In this document: one piece after another, positions 29,478 through 40,470 of the stretch
How positions within the stretch are numbered: the stretch's first letter is position 1
How the letters are laid out: every line of letters starts with the position of its first letter
DNA from: Brevundimonas albigilva
GTDB taxonomy: Bacteria; Pseudomonadota; Alphaproteobacteria; Caulobacterales; Caulobacteraceae
Assembly: GCF_023503965.1 (NCBI RefSeq)
Contig: NZ_CP097298.1
Location: 1,319,001 to 1,383,000 of the forward strand
Direction: 5' to 3'
DNA length: 64,000 nucleotides
Translations under genes and position numbers: made by a program
The notes under the pieces: generated by a model
Seen by the model: the letters and a program-made list of their open reading frames with translations, nothing else
Database searches by the model: none
Told to the model about the DNA's origin: nothing

Positions 29478-30701
29478 TCAGCAGGCCTGCCCCGCGGCCC
29501 AGCCCGACGACCAGGCCCACTGAAAATTGTATCCGCCCAGCCAGCCGGTCACATCGACCGCCTCGCCGATGAAATAAAGGCCGGGGACGGTCCGGGCCTG
29601 CATCGTCTGCTGGTCCAGGGCGGCGGTGTCGATCCCGCCCAGGGTCACCTCGGCCGTGCGATAGCCTTCCGATCCCACGGGCTTGACGCTCCAGGCGTTG
29701 ATCGCCTGGTCCAGCCGTCGCAGCGCCTTGTCCGAGGCGTCGGCCAGATTGCCCGACACGCCCTCTCGCGCACAGACGTATTCCGCGAGGCGACGCGGCA
29801 CGATGTGCGCCAGGGCGTTGTGCGCCGCCTGGCGGCCGTTGTCGGCTCTTGCCGCCTTGAGCGTCTCGAACACGTCCAGACCCGGCGCCATCGCGGCGAC
29901 GATGGCCTCGCCCTCGCGCCAGTAGGAGCTGATCTGCAGGACGGCGGGTCCGCTGAGGCCGCGATGGGTGAACAGCATCGCCTCGTCGAAACGGGCCTTG
30001 CGCCCCTTGTCGGCCGGGGCCGAGGCGATCCGGGCGTCGACGGCCACGCCCGCCAGCGGCGCCAGGGTTTCCAGCAACCCCGCCTCGAAGGTCAGGGGGA
30101 CCAGCGCCGGCCGGGTCTCCGTCACCCGGATGTCGAACCGGCGCGCGACGTCATAGGCCCAGCCGGTCGCGCCCATCTTGGGGATCGACTTGCCGCCGGT
30201 GGCCACGACCAGCGACGCCGCTGCGACTTCCGACCCGTCCGACAGGCCGACCGACCAGCCGTCGCCCGAGCGCGACAGCCGATCCACGCCGGTCTTCAGC
30301 CGCAGATCGACCCCCGCCTCGGCCATGTCGTCGGTCAGAAGGGCCACGATCTGCTGCTTGGCGCTGCCGTCGCAGAACAGCTGGCCCAAGGAACGTCCGT
30401 TCTGGGTCTTCTCATGCCAGGCGATCCCGGCCCTGTCGACGCGCTTGATGAAGTCGTGCTGCGTGAAGCGCCGCAGCGCCGAGGTGGCGAACCGGGGATT
30501 CTCGCCCAGGAAGTTCGCTGGTCCGCAGCCCAGGTTGGTGAAGTTGCACCGACCGCCGCCGGAGATGCGGATCTTCTCGCCGGGCCGGGCCGCGTGATCC
30601 ACGACCAACACCCGACGGCCGCGCCGGCCGGCCTCCACGGCGCACATCATGCCGGCGGCGCCGGCCCCGACCACCAGGACGTCGAACGACGCCCGGCTCA
30701 C
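29478..30701 (-). CDS. FAD-dependent oxidoreductase, HI0933/BaiN-like
   Basis: Intact 407-residue flavoprotein. VVGAGAAGMMCAVEAGRRG near the N-terminus is the FAD Rossmann motif; KIRISGGGRCNFTN is the family signature; VVATGGKSIPKMGATGW and LYFIGEAVDVTGWLGGYNFQ complete it. This aminoacetone oxidase/HI0933-like family is widespread, and its physiological reaction is not settled. The gene lies 24 bases downstream of ahcY on the same strand and may share its transcript. The 241 bases following its stop hold no gene I can recognise. Confidence 0.9.
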   Translation of the reverse strand: MSRASFDVLVVGAGAAGMMCAVEAGRRGRRVLVVDHAARPGEKIRISGGGRCNFTNLGCGPANFLGENPRFATSALRRFTQHDFIKRVDRAGIAWHEKTQNGRSLGQLFCDGSAKQQIVALLTDDMAEAGVDLRLKTGVDRLSRSGDGWSVGLSDGSEVAAASLVVATGGKSIPKMGATGWAYDVARRFDIRVTETRPALVPLTFEAGLLETLAPLAGVAVDARIASAPADKGRKARFDEAMLFTHRGLSGPAVLQISSYWREGEAIVAAMAPGLDVFETLKAARADNGRQAAHNALAHIVPRRLAEYVCAREGVSGNLADASDKALRRLDQAINAWSVKPVGSEGYRTAEVTLGGIDTAALDQQTMQARTVPGLYFIGEAVDVTGWLGGYNFQWAWSSGWAAGQAC

Positions 30702-30725
30702 GAGACCGGCTCCGGACGGGACGCC

Positions 30726-32117
<1,392 letters not shown>

Positions 32118-32188
32118 GGCTGGACTCCCGGCCGTTCGAGCTTCGTATGGCCGCCCTATAGCCCGCCGCCGCTCGCTGGGCAACGAAG

Positions 32189-32208
32189 GCATAAGGATAT
32201 CCTTATGC
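32189..32208. promoter_or_regulatory. Perfect 20-base palindrome upstream of ahcY
   Basis: GCATAAGGATATCCTTATGC is identical to its reverse complement. It lies in the 186-bp divergent region between ahcY and the globin-coupled sensor, and is far more AT-rich than its surroundings. Palindromes with an internal GATATC are known for ArsR-family regulators of methionine and SAH metabolism, so an operator for ahcY is a fair inference. With no loop it is unlikely to be a terminator. Confidence 0.6.
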
Positions 32209-32303
32209 GATGCCGCTGCGACCTTAACCGTCCGTAAAACCCTTCCGTCTATGCGGATATTCGCCGTGACGGGGGCGTCCGGCCGATTTGAACGAGCGTC
32301 CGC

Positions 32304-33774
32304 ATGACCCAGTCCCTCCACCTGCGCGCCGCATTCGCGGGCCTGTCCGCGCGGAGCCCGCCTATGCGGCCCTGGGCTCCATCATTCGCGAGGCCCTGCC
32401 GCGAGCGCTGGACGCCTTTTACGAACGCGTGCGCGCCACGCCAGAGACCCGCCGCTTCTTCCGCGACGACGCCCAGATGCAGGGCGCCAAGTCCGCTCAG
32501 GTCGGCCACTGGGACGCGATCGTCGCGGGGCGCATCGACGCCGACTACGCCGCCGCCGTCACCGCCATCGGGCGCACCCACGCCCGCATCGGCCTGGAGC
32601 CGCGCTGGTATATCGGCGGATACGGCCTGGTGATGGCCGAACTGATCCGCGCCGTCGTCGGCCGGCCCCGGCCGCGCTTCGCCGGCGCCGCCCATGATCG
32701 CCAGACCGCCGAGGGCCTGGCCGAACTGACCCAGCGGGCGATGCTGGACATGGACCTGGCCATCTCGACCTATCTGGACGCCCTGCAGGCCGAACGGGAT
32801 CGCGTCGCCGCCGCCAAGGCCGAGGCGGACGCGCGTCAGCAAGCCGTCGTCGCCGCCCTGGGCCAGGCGCTGAAGACCCTGGCGGACGGCGATCTGACGG
32901 CCCGCATCCACCAGGACTTTCCGTCCGAATACCGGTCCCTGCGAGACGACTTCAACGCCGCTTCCGACAGCCTGCGCCGCGCCTTCACCGCCGTGGCCGA
33001 CAGCGTCGCCTCCGTCCGCACCGGCTCGGAGGAACTGGCCGCCGCCTCCGATGACCTGGCCAGCCGCACGGAGCGGCAGGCCGCCGGGCTGGAACGCACC
33101 GCCGCCACCGCCGAGGAGATCGCCGAGGCGGTGTCGCGCACCGCCGGCGGCGCCCAGGACACGGCCGAGGCCGTCGCCGAGGTGCGCCGCGACGTGTCCG
33201 ACGGCGGCGAGGTGGTGCAGGAGACCACCGACGCCATGGCCGCCATCCGGGATTCCTCGGTCGAGATCGGCCGGTTCACCTCCCTGATCGACGAGATCGC
33301 CTTCCAGACCAATCTTCTGGCCCTGAACGCGGGGGTCGAGGCGGCCCGCGCGGGCGAGGCCGGCGCGGCTTCGCCGTGGTCGCCCAGGAGGTGCGCGCCC
33401 TGGCCCAGCGCTCCGCCGAGGCGTCCGGCGAGATCCGCACCCTGATCGCCACCTCCGCCGAACAGGTCGCGCGCGGCGTCGCCCTGGTCCAGCGGGCCGG
33501 CGAATCCCTGGACCGCATCGGCGGGCGGGTGGCCGCCGTCGACGACCTGGCCGGGGGAATGGCCGCCGCCGCGCGTCAGCAGGCCGATCGCCTGGCCGAG
33601 GTCCGCCAGGCCCTGAGCCAGTTGGACGAGATCACCCAGCAGAACGCCGCCATGACCGAACAGGCCACCGCCGCCAGCCGGCAGTTGGCCGGCGAAGCCG
33701 AGACACTGGCCCGGCAGGTCGAGGCGTTCCGGCTGGAGGCCGCGACGCCAGGCGGTTGGGTCCAGGCCGCATGA
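32304..33774 (+). CDS. Globin-coupled methyl-accepting chemotaxis protein, soluble (two frameshifts)
   Basis: About 490 residues without membrane segments. The N-terminal protoglobin-like domain has [19 protein letters not shown], with the histidine expected to bind haem, so it should sense oxygen or another gas. A HAMP-like linker ([18 protein letters not shown]) leads to the signalling hairpin [20 protein letters not shown] and [16 protein letters not shown]. Two single-base losses break the frame: near 32351, where repair joins the first 16 residues to [10 protein letters not shown], and near 33365, where repair gives [13 protein letters not shown]. The ATG at 32304 is the only sensible start. 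Confidence 0.87.
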
Positions 33775-33809
33775 GGCGTTTCTTAACGGGGTCGCGCTAG
33801 GGTCGCCGC

Positions 33810-34217
33810 ATGGATCGCCGCGCCCTCATCGGCCTCGCCGCCGTCGCCCTGACCCCCGCCGCGTGGCCCCCCCGCCGCCGCCAAGGCCTCGTCCGGGGGG
33901 CGCCCGCGTCGGCAGACACCTACTTCCGTCTTCCCGTCGTCACCGCCAGCCTGCTGTTCGCCAACGGAAGGCGCGGCGTGCTGTCGATCGAGACCGGCCT
34001 GGACGTCCCGGACGCCGCCCTGCGGACGCGGGCGCAACAGTCCCAGCCGCGCCTGCGCGCCGCCTTCAACACCGCCGCCCAACGCTTCGCCAACAGCCTT
34101 CGCCCGGGCATGGCCCCCAACGTCGATCAGCTCGCCGGCGAACTTCAGGCCGCCGCCAACGCGACCCTGGGCCGTCAGGGCGCACGCGTGCTGCTGGGCA
34201 CGGTGATGGCGGTCTAG
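33810..34217 (+). CDS. Exported protein of unknown function, possible Tat signal
   Basis: A 135-residue protein. The N-terminus MDRRALIGLAAVALTPAAW has twin arginines and a hydrophobic stretch, like a Tat or Sec signal. The mature region (YFRLPVVTASLLFANGRRGV, LSIETGLDVPDAALRTRA) resembles small periplasmic FliL-like proteins of Caulobacterales, but I cannot name it. Residues 21-31 read PRRRQGLVRG; dropping one C near 33870 and adding one G near 33898 gives the more natural PAAAKASSGG, so two compensating errors are possible. Its stop shares CTAG with the priA stop. Confidence 0.6.
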   Translation: MDRRALIGLAAVALTPAAWPPRRRQGLVRGAPASADTYFRLPVVTASLLFANGRRGVLSIETGLDVPDAALRTRAQQSQPRLRAAFNTAAQRFANSLRPGMAPNVDQLAGELQAAANATLGRQGARVLLGTVMAV

Positions 34218-36375
34218 AGGAACGAGTAGGGGTCGACGTCCACCGTCAGGCGCACCGAGCCGGGCGCCTTCACCCGGCCCAGCCAGGCGCGCAGAAAGGC
34301 CTGGATGTCCACATCCCGGTCCGCCCGCACCAGCAGACGCTTCCGGCGCCGTCCGCGCACCAGGGCCAGGGGCGCGTCGGCCGGGCCATAGACCTCCAGC
34401 CGCTCGGCGTTGGGGATGGCCTGGGCCAGGTCGGCGGCGACCTTCTCCACCGCCGCCGCGTTCTCGCTGGACAGGATGATCGCCGCCAGCCGGCCATAGG
34501 GCGGAAGCGACGCGATTTCGCGCTCGGCCGTCTCGGCCTCCACGAAGGCGTCGCGGTCGCCTGCGGCCAGGGCCTGGAGCACCGGATGCTCGGGCGTCCA
34601 GGTCTGCAGCAGGGCGCGGCCCGGCTTGTCGGCGCGCCCGGCCCGGCCGGTCGCCTGGGCCAGCAGCTGATAGGTCCGCTCGGCCGCGCGCAGGTCGCCG
34701 CCGCGCAGGCCCAGGTCGGCGTCCACCACCCCCACCAGCGTCAGGCCGGGAAAGTTATGCCCCTTGGCCGCCGCCTGAGTGGCGACAAGGATGTCGATCT
34801 GGCCGTCCGTCATGCTCTGGATCAGGGCGCGCGCCGACTTGCCGTCGGGCACGGTGTCGGAGCTGAAGACGGCGACGCGGGCCTCCGGGAACAGCTGGCG
34901 CACCTCTTCTTCCACCCGCTCCACGCCCGGTCCGACCGAAACCAGCGAATCCTCGGCCCCGCACGAGGGACACAGCTTGGGACGCGGCATGGAGAAGCCG
35001 GTCAGGTGGCAGACCAGGCGGCCGGTGTAGCGATGCTCGACCAGCCAGCTGTCGGTGTCCGGCGCCGTCAGCCGGTGGCCGCAGGCGCGGCACAGGACGA
35101 CCGGCGCATAGCCGCGCCGGTTCAGGAACAGCAGGGTCTGCTCACGCCGGGCCAGCGTCTCGCCGATCGCCTGGCGCAGCGGCTGGGACAGCCAGGTCTG
35201 GGGATCGGGCGGGCTCTGGCGCAGGTCCAGCAGCTGGATGTCGGGCAAGACCGCCGCCCCGTGCCGCGCGCGCAGCTTCAGCCAGCCGTAGCGGCCCTGG
35301 CGCGCGTTCCACAGCGTCTCCAGCGACGGCGTCGCCGAGGCCAGGACCACCGCCGCCCCCTCGATCCGCGCGCGCGCCACCGCCAGGTCCCGGCCGTGAT
35401 AGACCAGCCCCTCCTCCTGTTTGAACGAGCTGTCGTGCTCCTCGTCCACCACCACCAGGCGCAGGTTCACGAAGGGCAGGAACAGGGCCGAGCGTGCGCC
35501 GACCACGATGTTGCAGCGCCCGGCGACCACCGCCTCCCACACCTGGCGACGGCGCGGCGGGGCGACGCCCGAATGCCATTCGGCCGGCGCCGCGCCGAAC
35601 CGGGCCGTGATCCGCTCGATCACCGCCTGGGTCAGGGCGATCTCGGGCAGCAGGATCAGGATCTGCGCCGCCGGATCCGCGCGCAGGGCCTCGGCCGCCG
35701 CCTCCAGATAGGTCTCGGTCTTGCCCGAGCCGGTCACCCCGTCCAGCAGGAAGGGCCGAAAGGCGCGCGCCATCACGCCCTCGGCCATCGCCTGGGCGGC
35801 CGCCGCCTGGTCCGCATTCAGGCTGGAGGGCGCATGGTCCGGGTCCGGCGGGTCGAAGGCGGCCTGGGCCGACACCTCGAAGATCTCCAGCACCCCCTCG
35901 TCGACCAGGCCCTTGACCACGCCCGACGAAACGCCGGCCGCGCGCGCCAGGTCGGCCGCCGTCAGGGCGCGGTCGCCCAGCGCCGCCAGCACCGCCGTCC
36001 GGGCCGGGGTCGCGCGGGCCGGCTGGCGCTCGCCGACGCGGCGCACCCGCCGTTCGGGCCGGGGGGCGGCGCGCGCAGGCCCTTCAGCGCGGTCGCGGCC
36101 ATCTCGCCCGGCGCAGCCAGGGTCCAGCGACCGGCCCATTCGACAAAGTCCACCGTCGAGGGCGGCAGCGCCGGATCATCCAGCACCGCCTCCACCGCCT
36201 TCAGCCGCCGGTTCGATCCCGTGGTCTCGAACACTTCCGAGACGATCCCGCGCATCAGCCGCGGCCCCAGCGGCACGGCCACCTGGTCGCCGCGCGCCAC
36301 GACCATCTCGTCCGGCACGGCGTAGTCGAACGCCTCCGGCACCGGCAGGGGAATCAGGACCGAGGCGACTTTCAC
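34214..36375 (-). CDS. priA: Primosomal protein N', PriA helicase (frameshifted)
   Basis: PriA restarts stalled replication forks. About 720 residues: N-terminal DNA-binding region ([18 protein letters not shown]), helicase [18 protein letters not shown] (Walker A), [16 protein letters not shown] (motif II), [10 protein letters not shown], the zinc-binding cysteines in [28 protein letters not shown], and [20 protein letters not shown]. The GTG at 36375 begins the conserved N-terminus. One base is missing near 36078; restoring it joins ALKGLRA to [11 protein letters not shown]. An essential or near-essential gene, so a sequence error is likely. Confidence 0.95.
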
Positions 36376-36405
36376 CGAACCGCGCCCTCGGCTATGACGC
36401 CGCCC

Positions 36406-37059
36406 ATGAAACTCTTTCTCGACACCGCCGACGTCGCCGTCATCAAGGACATGGTCCCCACCGGAATGGTGGACGGCGTCACCACCAATCCGTCGCTGAT
36501 CGCCAAGTCGGGTCGGAACATCGCCGAGGTCATCGCCGAAATCTGCGCCCTGGTCGAGGGCCCGATCTCGGCCGAGGCCGTCTCGCTGGATTTCGAGACC
36601 ATGGTCAAGGAAGGCGACAAGCTGGCCGCCATCGCCCCGAACGTGGTCGTCAAGCTGCCCCTGACCTGGGACGGGCTGCGCGCCTGCCGCGTCTTCACCG
36701 ACAAGGGGATCAAGACCAACGTCACCCTGTGCTTCTCGGCCGCCCAGGCCCTGATGGCCGCAAAGGCCGGCGCGACCTTCGTCTCGCCCTTCGTCGGCCG
36801 GCTGGAGGACCACGGCGCCGACGGGATCGCCCTGCTGGAGGAAATCCGGGTTCTGTACGACGTGCACGGCTTCGAGACGCAGATCCTGGCCGCCAGCCTT
36901 CGCAACGTCGGCCACGTCGCCGCCGCCGCCGTGGCCGGGGCGGACGCCGCCACCTTCGGCGCCGACACCTTCAAGGCCCTGGTAAAGCACCCGTTAACCG
37001 ACAAGGGGCTTGATGCCTTCATGGCTGACTGGGGCAAGACCGGGCAGTCCATACTGTAA
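36406..37059 (+). CDS. fsa: Fructose-6-phosphate aldolase, transaldolase family
   Basis: Intact 217-residue TIM-barrel enzyme of the short transaldolase/fructose-6-phosphate aldolase family. [16 protein letters not shown] at the N-terminus, [29 protein letters not shown] with the Schiff-base lysine, [19 protein letters not shown] and [14 protein letters not shown]. The start MKLFLD at 36406 matches family N-termini; an ATG four codons earlier is less likely. 30 bases separate it from the divergent priA start. Transaldolase rather than aldolase activity is possible. Confidence 0.92.
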   Translation: MKLFLDTADVAVIKDMVPTGMVDGVTTNPSLIAKSGRNIAEVIAEICALVEGPISAEAVSLDFETMVKEGDKLAAIAPNVVVKLPLTWDGLRACRVFTDKGIKTNVTLCFSAAQALMAAKAGATFVSPFVGRLEDHGADGIALLEEIRVLYDVHGFETQILAASLRNVGHVAAAAVAGADAATFGADTFKALVKHPLTDKGLDAFMADWGKTGQSIL

Positions 37060-37084
37060 TCGTCGCCCTTCCCGGAGAGGTCTG

Positions 37085-37798
37085 TTGAGCGGCTCATTGG
37101 ACCTTTTCGCGACGTCGGAAACGGACGGAGCGGCCGCGCTTCACTGGCCCGACGTGCGGGCCTGGCTTCAGGCGCACCCGCAGACCCTGCTGGACGACCG
37201 CTCCCTGCTGGAGGAAGTGGGCCTGCGCCCGCACGGTCGCAACGTCGTCGACTTCGGCGCCGCGGCCCTGACCCGGCTGGAAGCGGTCGCCGAGCGCGAG
37301 GCCGGCGCCCGTCGCGAACTGGAGATGATCGCCCGCGCCAACTTCGCCGCCCAGACCCAGACCCATGTCGCCACCCTGGACCTGATGGAGGCGCGCAATC
37401 ACTCCGACTTGGGGCGTCGCCTGGATGCGGCGGCGCAGGGGCGGTTCGGCCTGGCCGGCGCCGCAATCGCCCTGGAGAAGCCCGGCGGCGTGCCGTTCGG
37501 CTGGCGCGTGCTGGAGCCCGGCGGCGTCGACGCCCTGCTGGGCGAGCATGGCCTGGCCTGGCTGGGACCGCATTTCGAAGGCCTGGACCTGTTCGGCGCC
37601 GCCGCCGACCAGGTGCGGTCCGTGGCATTGATCCGCATGGCGCCCCAGCTGACGCCGGGCGAGCCGCCGCGCCCGGCCCTGTGCGCCTTCGGCTCGCTGG
37701 AGGACGAGGGCTTCACCCCCGCCATGGGCTGCGAGCTGGCCGCCTTCCTGGCGCGCGTCGTCGAACGCATGGCCGAGCGTTGGCCGGTGCTGAACTGA
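37085..37798 (+). CDS. DUF484 family protein
   Basis: Intact 237-residue DUF484 protein with a GAF-like fold. WPDVRAWLQAHPQTLLDDRS, the family N-terminal helix, is followed by VVDFGAAALTRLEAVAEREA and a C-terminal GAF-like domain. The start is TTG at 37085 behind GGAGAGG. It stands four bases before xerC, a pairing common in proteobacteria, which suggests a role linked to chromosome dimer resolution, though none is proved. Confidence 0.88.
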   Translation: MSGSLDLFATSETDGAAALHWPDVRAWLQAHPQTLLDDRSLLEEVGLRPHGRNVVDFGAAALTRLEAVAEREAGARRELEMIARANFAAQTQTHVATLDLMEARNHSDLGRRLDAAAQGRFGLAGAAIALEKPGGVPFGWRVLEPGGVDALLGEHGLAWLGPHFEGLDLFGAAADQVRSVALIRMAPQLTPGEPPRPALCAFGSLEDEGFTPAMGCELAAFLARVVERMAERWPVLN

Positions 37799-37802
37799 AC
37801 CG

Positions 37803-38717
37803 ATGACCGCCGCCGAGGCCCTGTCCGCCTGGCTGGCGCACCTGGCGCACGAGCGTCGCCTGTCGCCACGCACGCTGGAGGCCTACGGCCACATCGGGCG
37901 GCTGTACCTGGCCTTCCTGGAGCGTCATCGCGGCGGACCGCAGTCGCTGGCGGACCTGACGACGGTCACGGCCGCCGAGGTGCGCGCCCACATGGCCGAG
38001 CGGCGATCCGGGGATCGTCCGCTGGGCGCCCGGTCGCTGAGCCAGAGCCTGTCGGCGATCCGGAGCCTTCACGCCTTCCTCGACCGCCGCCTGGATGCGC
38101 CGGCGCCGCAACTGGCCCTGGTGCGCGGTCCGCGCATCAAGCCGTCCCTGCCCCGCCCCGTCACCGAGGACCAGGCGCGCGGCCTGCTGGAGGAGCCCGA
38201 GGCCGACCCCGACGCCGATCCGTGGGAGGCCGCGCGCGACCGCGCCGTCCTGACCCTGCTCTACGGCTGCGGCCTGCGCATCTCGGAGGCCCTGTCCCTG
38301 ACCCGCGCCGACGCCCCCCTGGCCGAGACCCTGCGGATCGTCGGCAAGGGATCCAAGACGCGGATGGTCCCCGTCCTGCCCGCCGTGCGGATGGCGGTCG
38401 ACGACTATCTGGCGCGCCAGCCCTTCGCCCTGACGCCCGAGGACGCCCTGTTCCGCGCCCGGCGCGGCGGCCCGCTCAGCCCGCGCCACGTCCAGGCCTC
38501 GGTGCAGCGCCTGCGCGGCCGGCTGGGCCTGCCCGAGCGCACCACGCCCCACGCCCTGCGCCACAGCTTCGCCACCCACCTGCTGGGCGCCGGCGCCGAC
38601 CTGCGTTCGATCCAGGAACTGCTGGGCCACGCCAGCCTGTCGACGACCCAGAAATACACCGGCGTCGACGCCGAACGCCTGCTGGGCGCCTATGCGGCCG
38701 CCCATCCGCGGGCCTAG
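37803..38717 (+). CDS. xerC: Tyrosine recombinase XerC
   Basis: Intact 304-residue site-specific recombinase that, with XerD, resolves chromosome dimers at dif. N-terminal SAM-like domain (ALSAWLAHLAHERRLSPRTL), then the catalytic residues: Arg in YGCGLRISEALSL, Lys in GKGSKTRMVP, HALRHSFATHLL, GHASLSTTQKYT with the tyrosine nucleophile. It follows DUF484, which favours XerC over XerD. It is a housekeeping gene, and is not part of the tRNA-Ala insert 1.7 kb away. Confidence 0.93.
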   Translation: MTAAEALSAWLAHLAHERRLSPRTLEAYGHIGRLYLAFLERHRGGPQSLADLTTVTAAEVRAHMAERRSGDRPLGARSLSQSLSAIRSLHAFLDRRLDAPAPQLALVRGPRIKPSLPRPVTEDQARGLLEEPEADPDADPWEAARDRAVLTLLYGCGLRISEALSLTRADAPLAETLRIVGKGSKTRMVPVLPAVRMAVDDYLARQPFALTPEDALFRARRGGPLSPRHVQASVQRLRGRLGLPERTTPHALRHSFATHLLGAGADLRSIQELLGHASLSTTQKYTGVDAERLLGAYAAAHPRA

Positions 38718-38725
38718 CGCGCCAT

Positions 38726-39062
38726 TCAGAGCGCCGGAACGGTCCTTTCGGGCTGGCGCGGCGGCGTGCGCGAGGCGTTGTCCGGGCTCAGCAGGTTTCG
38801 TCCCAGGGCCTGGCCCGATCCGTTCACGGGAAAGCTGATCGGAAGCGGACAGTTGTTCTGGTCCCGGCGGTCCCAGCAGCAGGTATCGCCGCACCGCCTG
38901 CGGCCGGACCGATCGGTCCAGCAGACTGGGCAAGGCCGCCGACCGATCCTGCGGCTCCAGCCCCGCCCGCGTCGTCTCCGACGGACATCGCGCGGGCGTC
39001 TGGCCGAGATTGGGCACGAGGGCGACCTGAAGCGACAGGCTCAGCACGACGGCGGTCAGCAT
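38726..39062 (-). CDS. Small exported cysteine-containing protein (frameshifted)
   Basis: About 112 residues. Signal peptide MLTAVVLSLSLQVALVPNLG, then RCPSETTRAGLEPQDRSAAL. The C-terminal part, in another frame, reads GDTCCWDRRDQNNCPLPISF, followed by NGSGQALGRNLLSPDN and a stop at 38726. A one-base error near 38890 is needed to join them. AAGGAGAG precedes the ATG. No family recognised; the cysteines suggest disulfides in the periplasm. Confidence 0.55.
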
Positions 39063-39128
39063 GACCTCTCTCCTTGCGGCTGCCGCCAGCCTACACCCGC
39101 AACCGAAGATTGATCAATCGCCGCCCGC

Positions 39129-39919
39129 TCAGATCGCCCGGACCGCGCCCCCGTCCAGCCGGATCAGCGAGCCGGTGATGTAGGCCGCCAGCGGGCTGGC
39201 CAGGAAGGCGGCGGTCGCGCCGAATTCCTCGGGCGTGCCGATGCGGCCGACCGGGATCGACTTCACCGACTCGGCGCGCGCCTGTTCCGGCGTCACGCCC
39301 GCCCGCTCGGCCGCCGCCTGGTCCAGCCGCGCGATGCGCGGCGTGTCGATCCGCCCGGGCAGCAGGGTGTTGACCGTCACCCCGTCGGGGCCGACCTCGC
39401 CCGCCAGGGTCTTGGCCCAGGCCGCGATCGAGGCGCGCAGGGTGTTCGACACCCCCAGCGCCGCCGACGGCTCCACCACCGTGATCGAGGCGACGTTCAG
39501 GATGCGCCCCCAGCCCTCGGCCCGCATCGCCGGCAGGACCCGGTCGGTCAGGCGAAAGACCGACAGCACCATCGATTCGAAATGATCGCGCCAGACCTGG
39601 GGATCCAGGCCCGACACGCCCGACGGCGGCGGCCCGCCGGTGTTGTTCAGCAGGATCTGGATCGCCCCGCCCAGCCGGTCCTCGGCCGTGTCGACGGCCT
39701 TCAGCAGCGCGGCGTGATCGGCCAGGTCGGCGGCGGCGACCACCGCCCGCCCCGGCCCGGAGGCGTTCAGCGCCTCGGCGGTCGCCTTCAGCCGGGCCTC
39801 GTCGCGCGACAACAGGGCCACGTGGGCGCCTTCCGCCACCAGGGCGGCCGCCACGGCGCGGCCCAGGCCGCTGAACCGCCGCAGACCAGGGCGCGCCTTC
39901 CGGCGAGTTGCAGATCCAT
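39129..39919 (-). CDS. Short-chain dehydrogenase/reductase (frameshifted)
   Basis: About 263-residue SDR enzyme. Restoring one base near 39885 gives RRALVCGGSSGLGRAVAAAL, the NAD(P)-binding loop. LLNNTGGPPP, ILNVASITVVEP with the catalytic serine, and GRIDTPRI follow. The usual catalytic YxxxK is not obvious: the corresponding place reads LGVSNTLRASIAAWAK, so an SDR with Asn in place of Tyr, or a divergent member resembling 3-oxoacyl-ACP reductase FabG-like proteins, is likely. RBS GAGGAG precedes the ATG at 39919. Confidence 0.8.
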
Positions 39920-40058
39920 GGCCGTCTCCTCGTCGTCGTCGGGGCCGCCTCATATCGGCCGCACCGGGCCGACGCGCAACGCCCCGTTAACCGGCGAGGC
40001 GCAACCTCGATCCCGTGCGGCCGCCAGCGCCGTGGGACAGGCCGGGGAGGGCCCGCCC

Positions 40059-40436
40059 GTGTCGACCAAGATGACCTCCAGCATCCGCCGCTACAGCGAT
40101 CATTTCGAGCCGCAGGACGCCGATCCCCAGGAGCAGCGCCGCCTGCGCGGCCAGCTGGAGCAGATCGACTACGCCGCCTATGTCGCCAACAAGGAGGTGA
40201 TCGCCCAGTCGCTGACCGGCCTGGACGCCGCCTCGCTGCAGAAGCTGGCCGTCGTGACCGCCCAGGCCCGCGCGAAGTGGGTGGCCGAGGCCCTGCGCCT
40301 GGCCCACTCCGGCTCGCCCGTGACCCCCGACCAGGCCGCCCGCCTGACCGCCGCCCGCACCGCCTATGACGAACTGGTCGAAGCCTACGAAGCCCTGCGC
40401 CGCCTGGTCGAACGCGGCTACGTCGTGCTGCGCTGA
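40059..40436 (+). CDS. Hypothetical protein, 125 residues
   Basis: Soluble, mostly helical protein (YAAYVANKEVIAQSLTGLDA, LQKLAVVTAQARAKWVAEAL, TAYDELVEAYEALRRLVERG). The GTG at 40059 has GGGGAGG eight bases before it; an in-frame ATG four codons later lacks this spacing. No family recognised. Its end is 12 bases before the left direct repeat of the tRNA-Ala insert, so it is the native neighbour of the integration site. Confidence 0.65.
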   Translation: MSTKMTSSIRRYSDHFEPQDADPQEQRRLRGQLEQIDYAAYVANKEVIAQSLTGLDAASLQKLAVVTAQARAKWVAEALRLAHSGSPVTPDQAARLTAARTAYDELVEAYEALRRLVERGYVVLR

Positions 40437-40448
40437 TTGTCTGAAAAC

Positions 40449-40470
40449 CGCCTGGTGGAGCCGAGGGGAG
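40449..40470 (+). repeat. Left direct repeat of tRNA-Ala insert (att-like)
   Basis: A 22-base sequence identical to 41680-41701 and in the same orientation, corresponding to the acceptor-stem, CCA and part of the T-stem end of tRNA-Ala. It has no tRNA attached here, so it is a detached copy of the gene's 3' end, as left behind by site-specific integration into a tRNA gene. Confidence 0.85.

Noticed and set aside
32118..32303. SAH riboswitch upstream of ahcY
   Set aside because: The leader is short, and I see no riboswitch-like helices or conserved core; the palindrome without a loop looks like a protein site.
37803..38717. xerC as the integrase of the tRNA-Ala island
   Set aside because: It is beside DUF484 in the normal chromosomal arrangement, has host base composition and lies outside both repeats.
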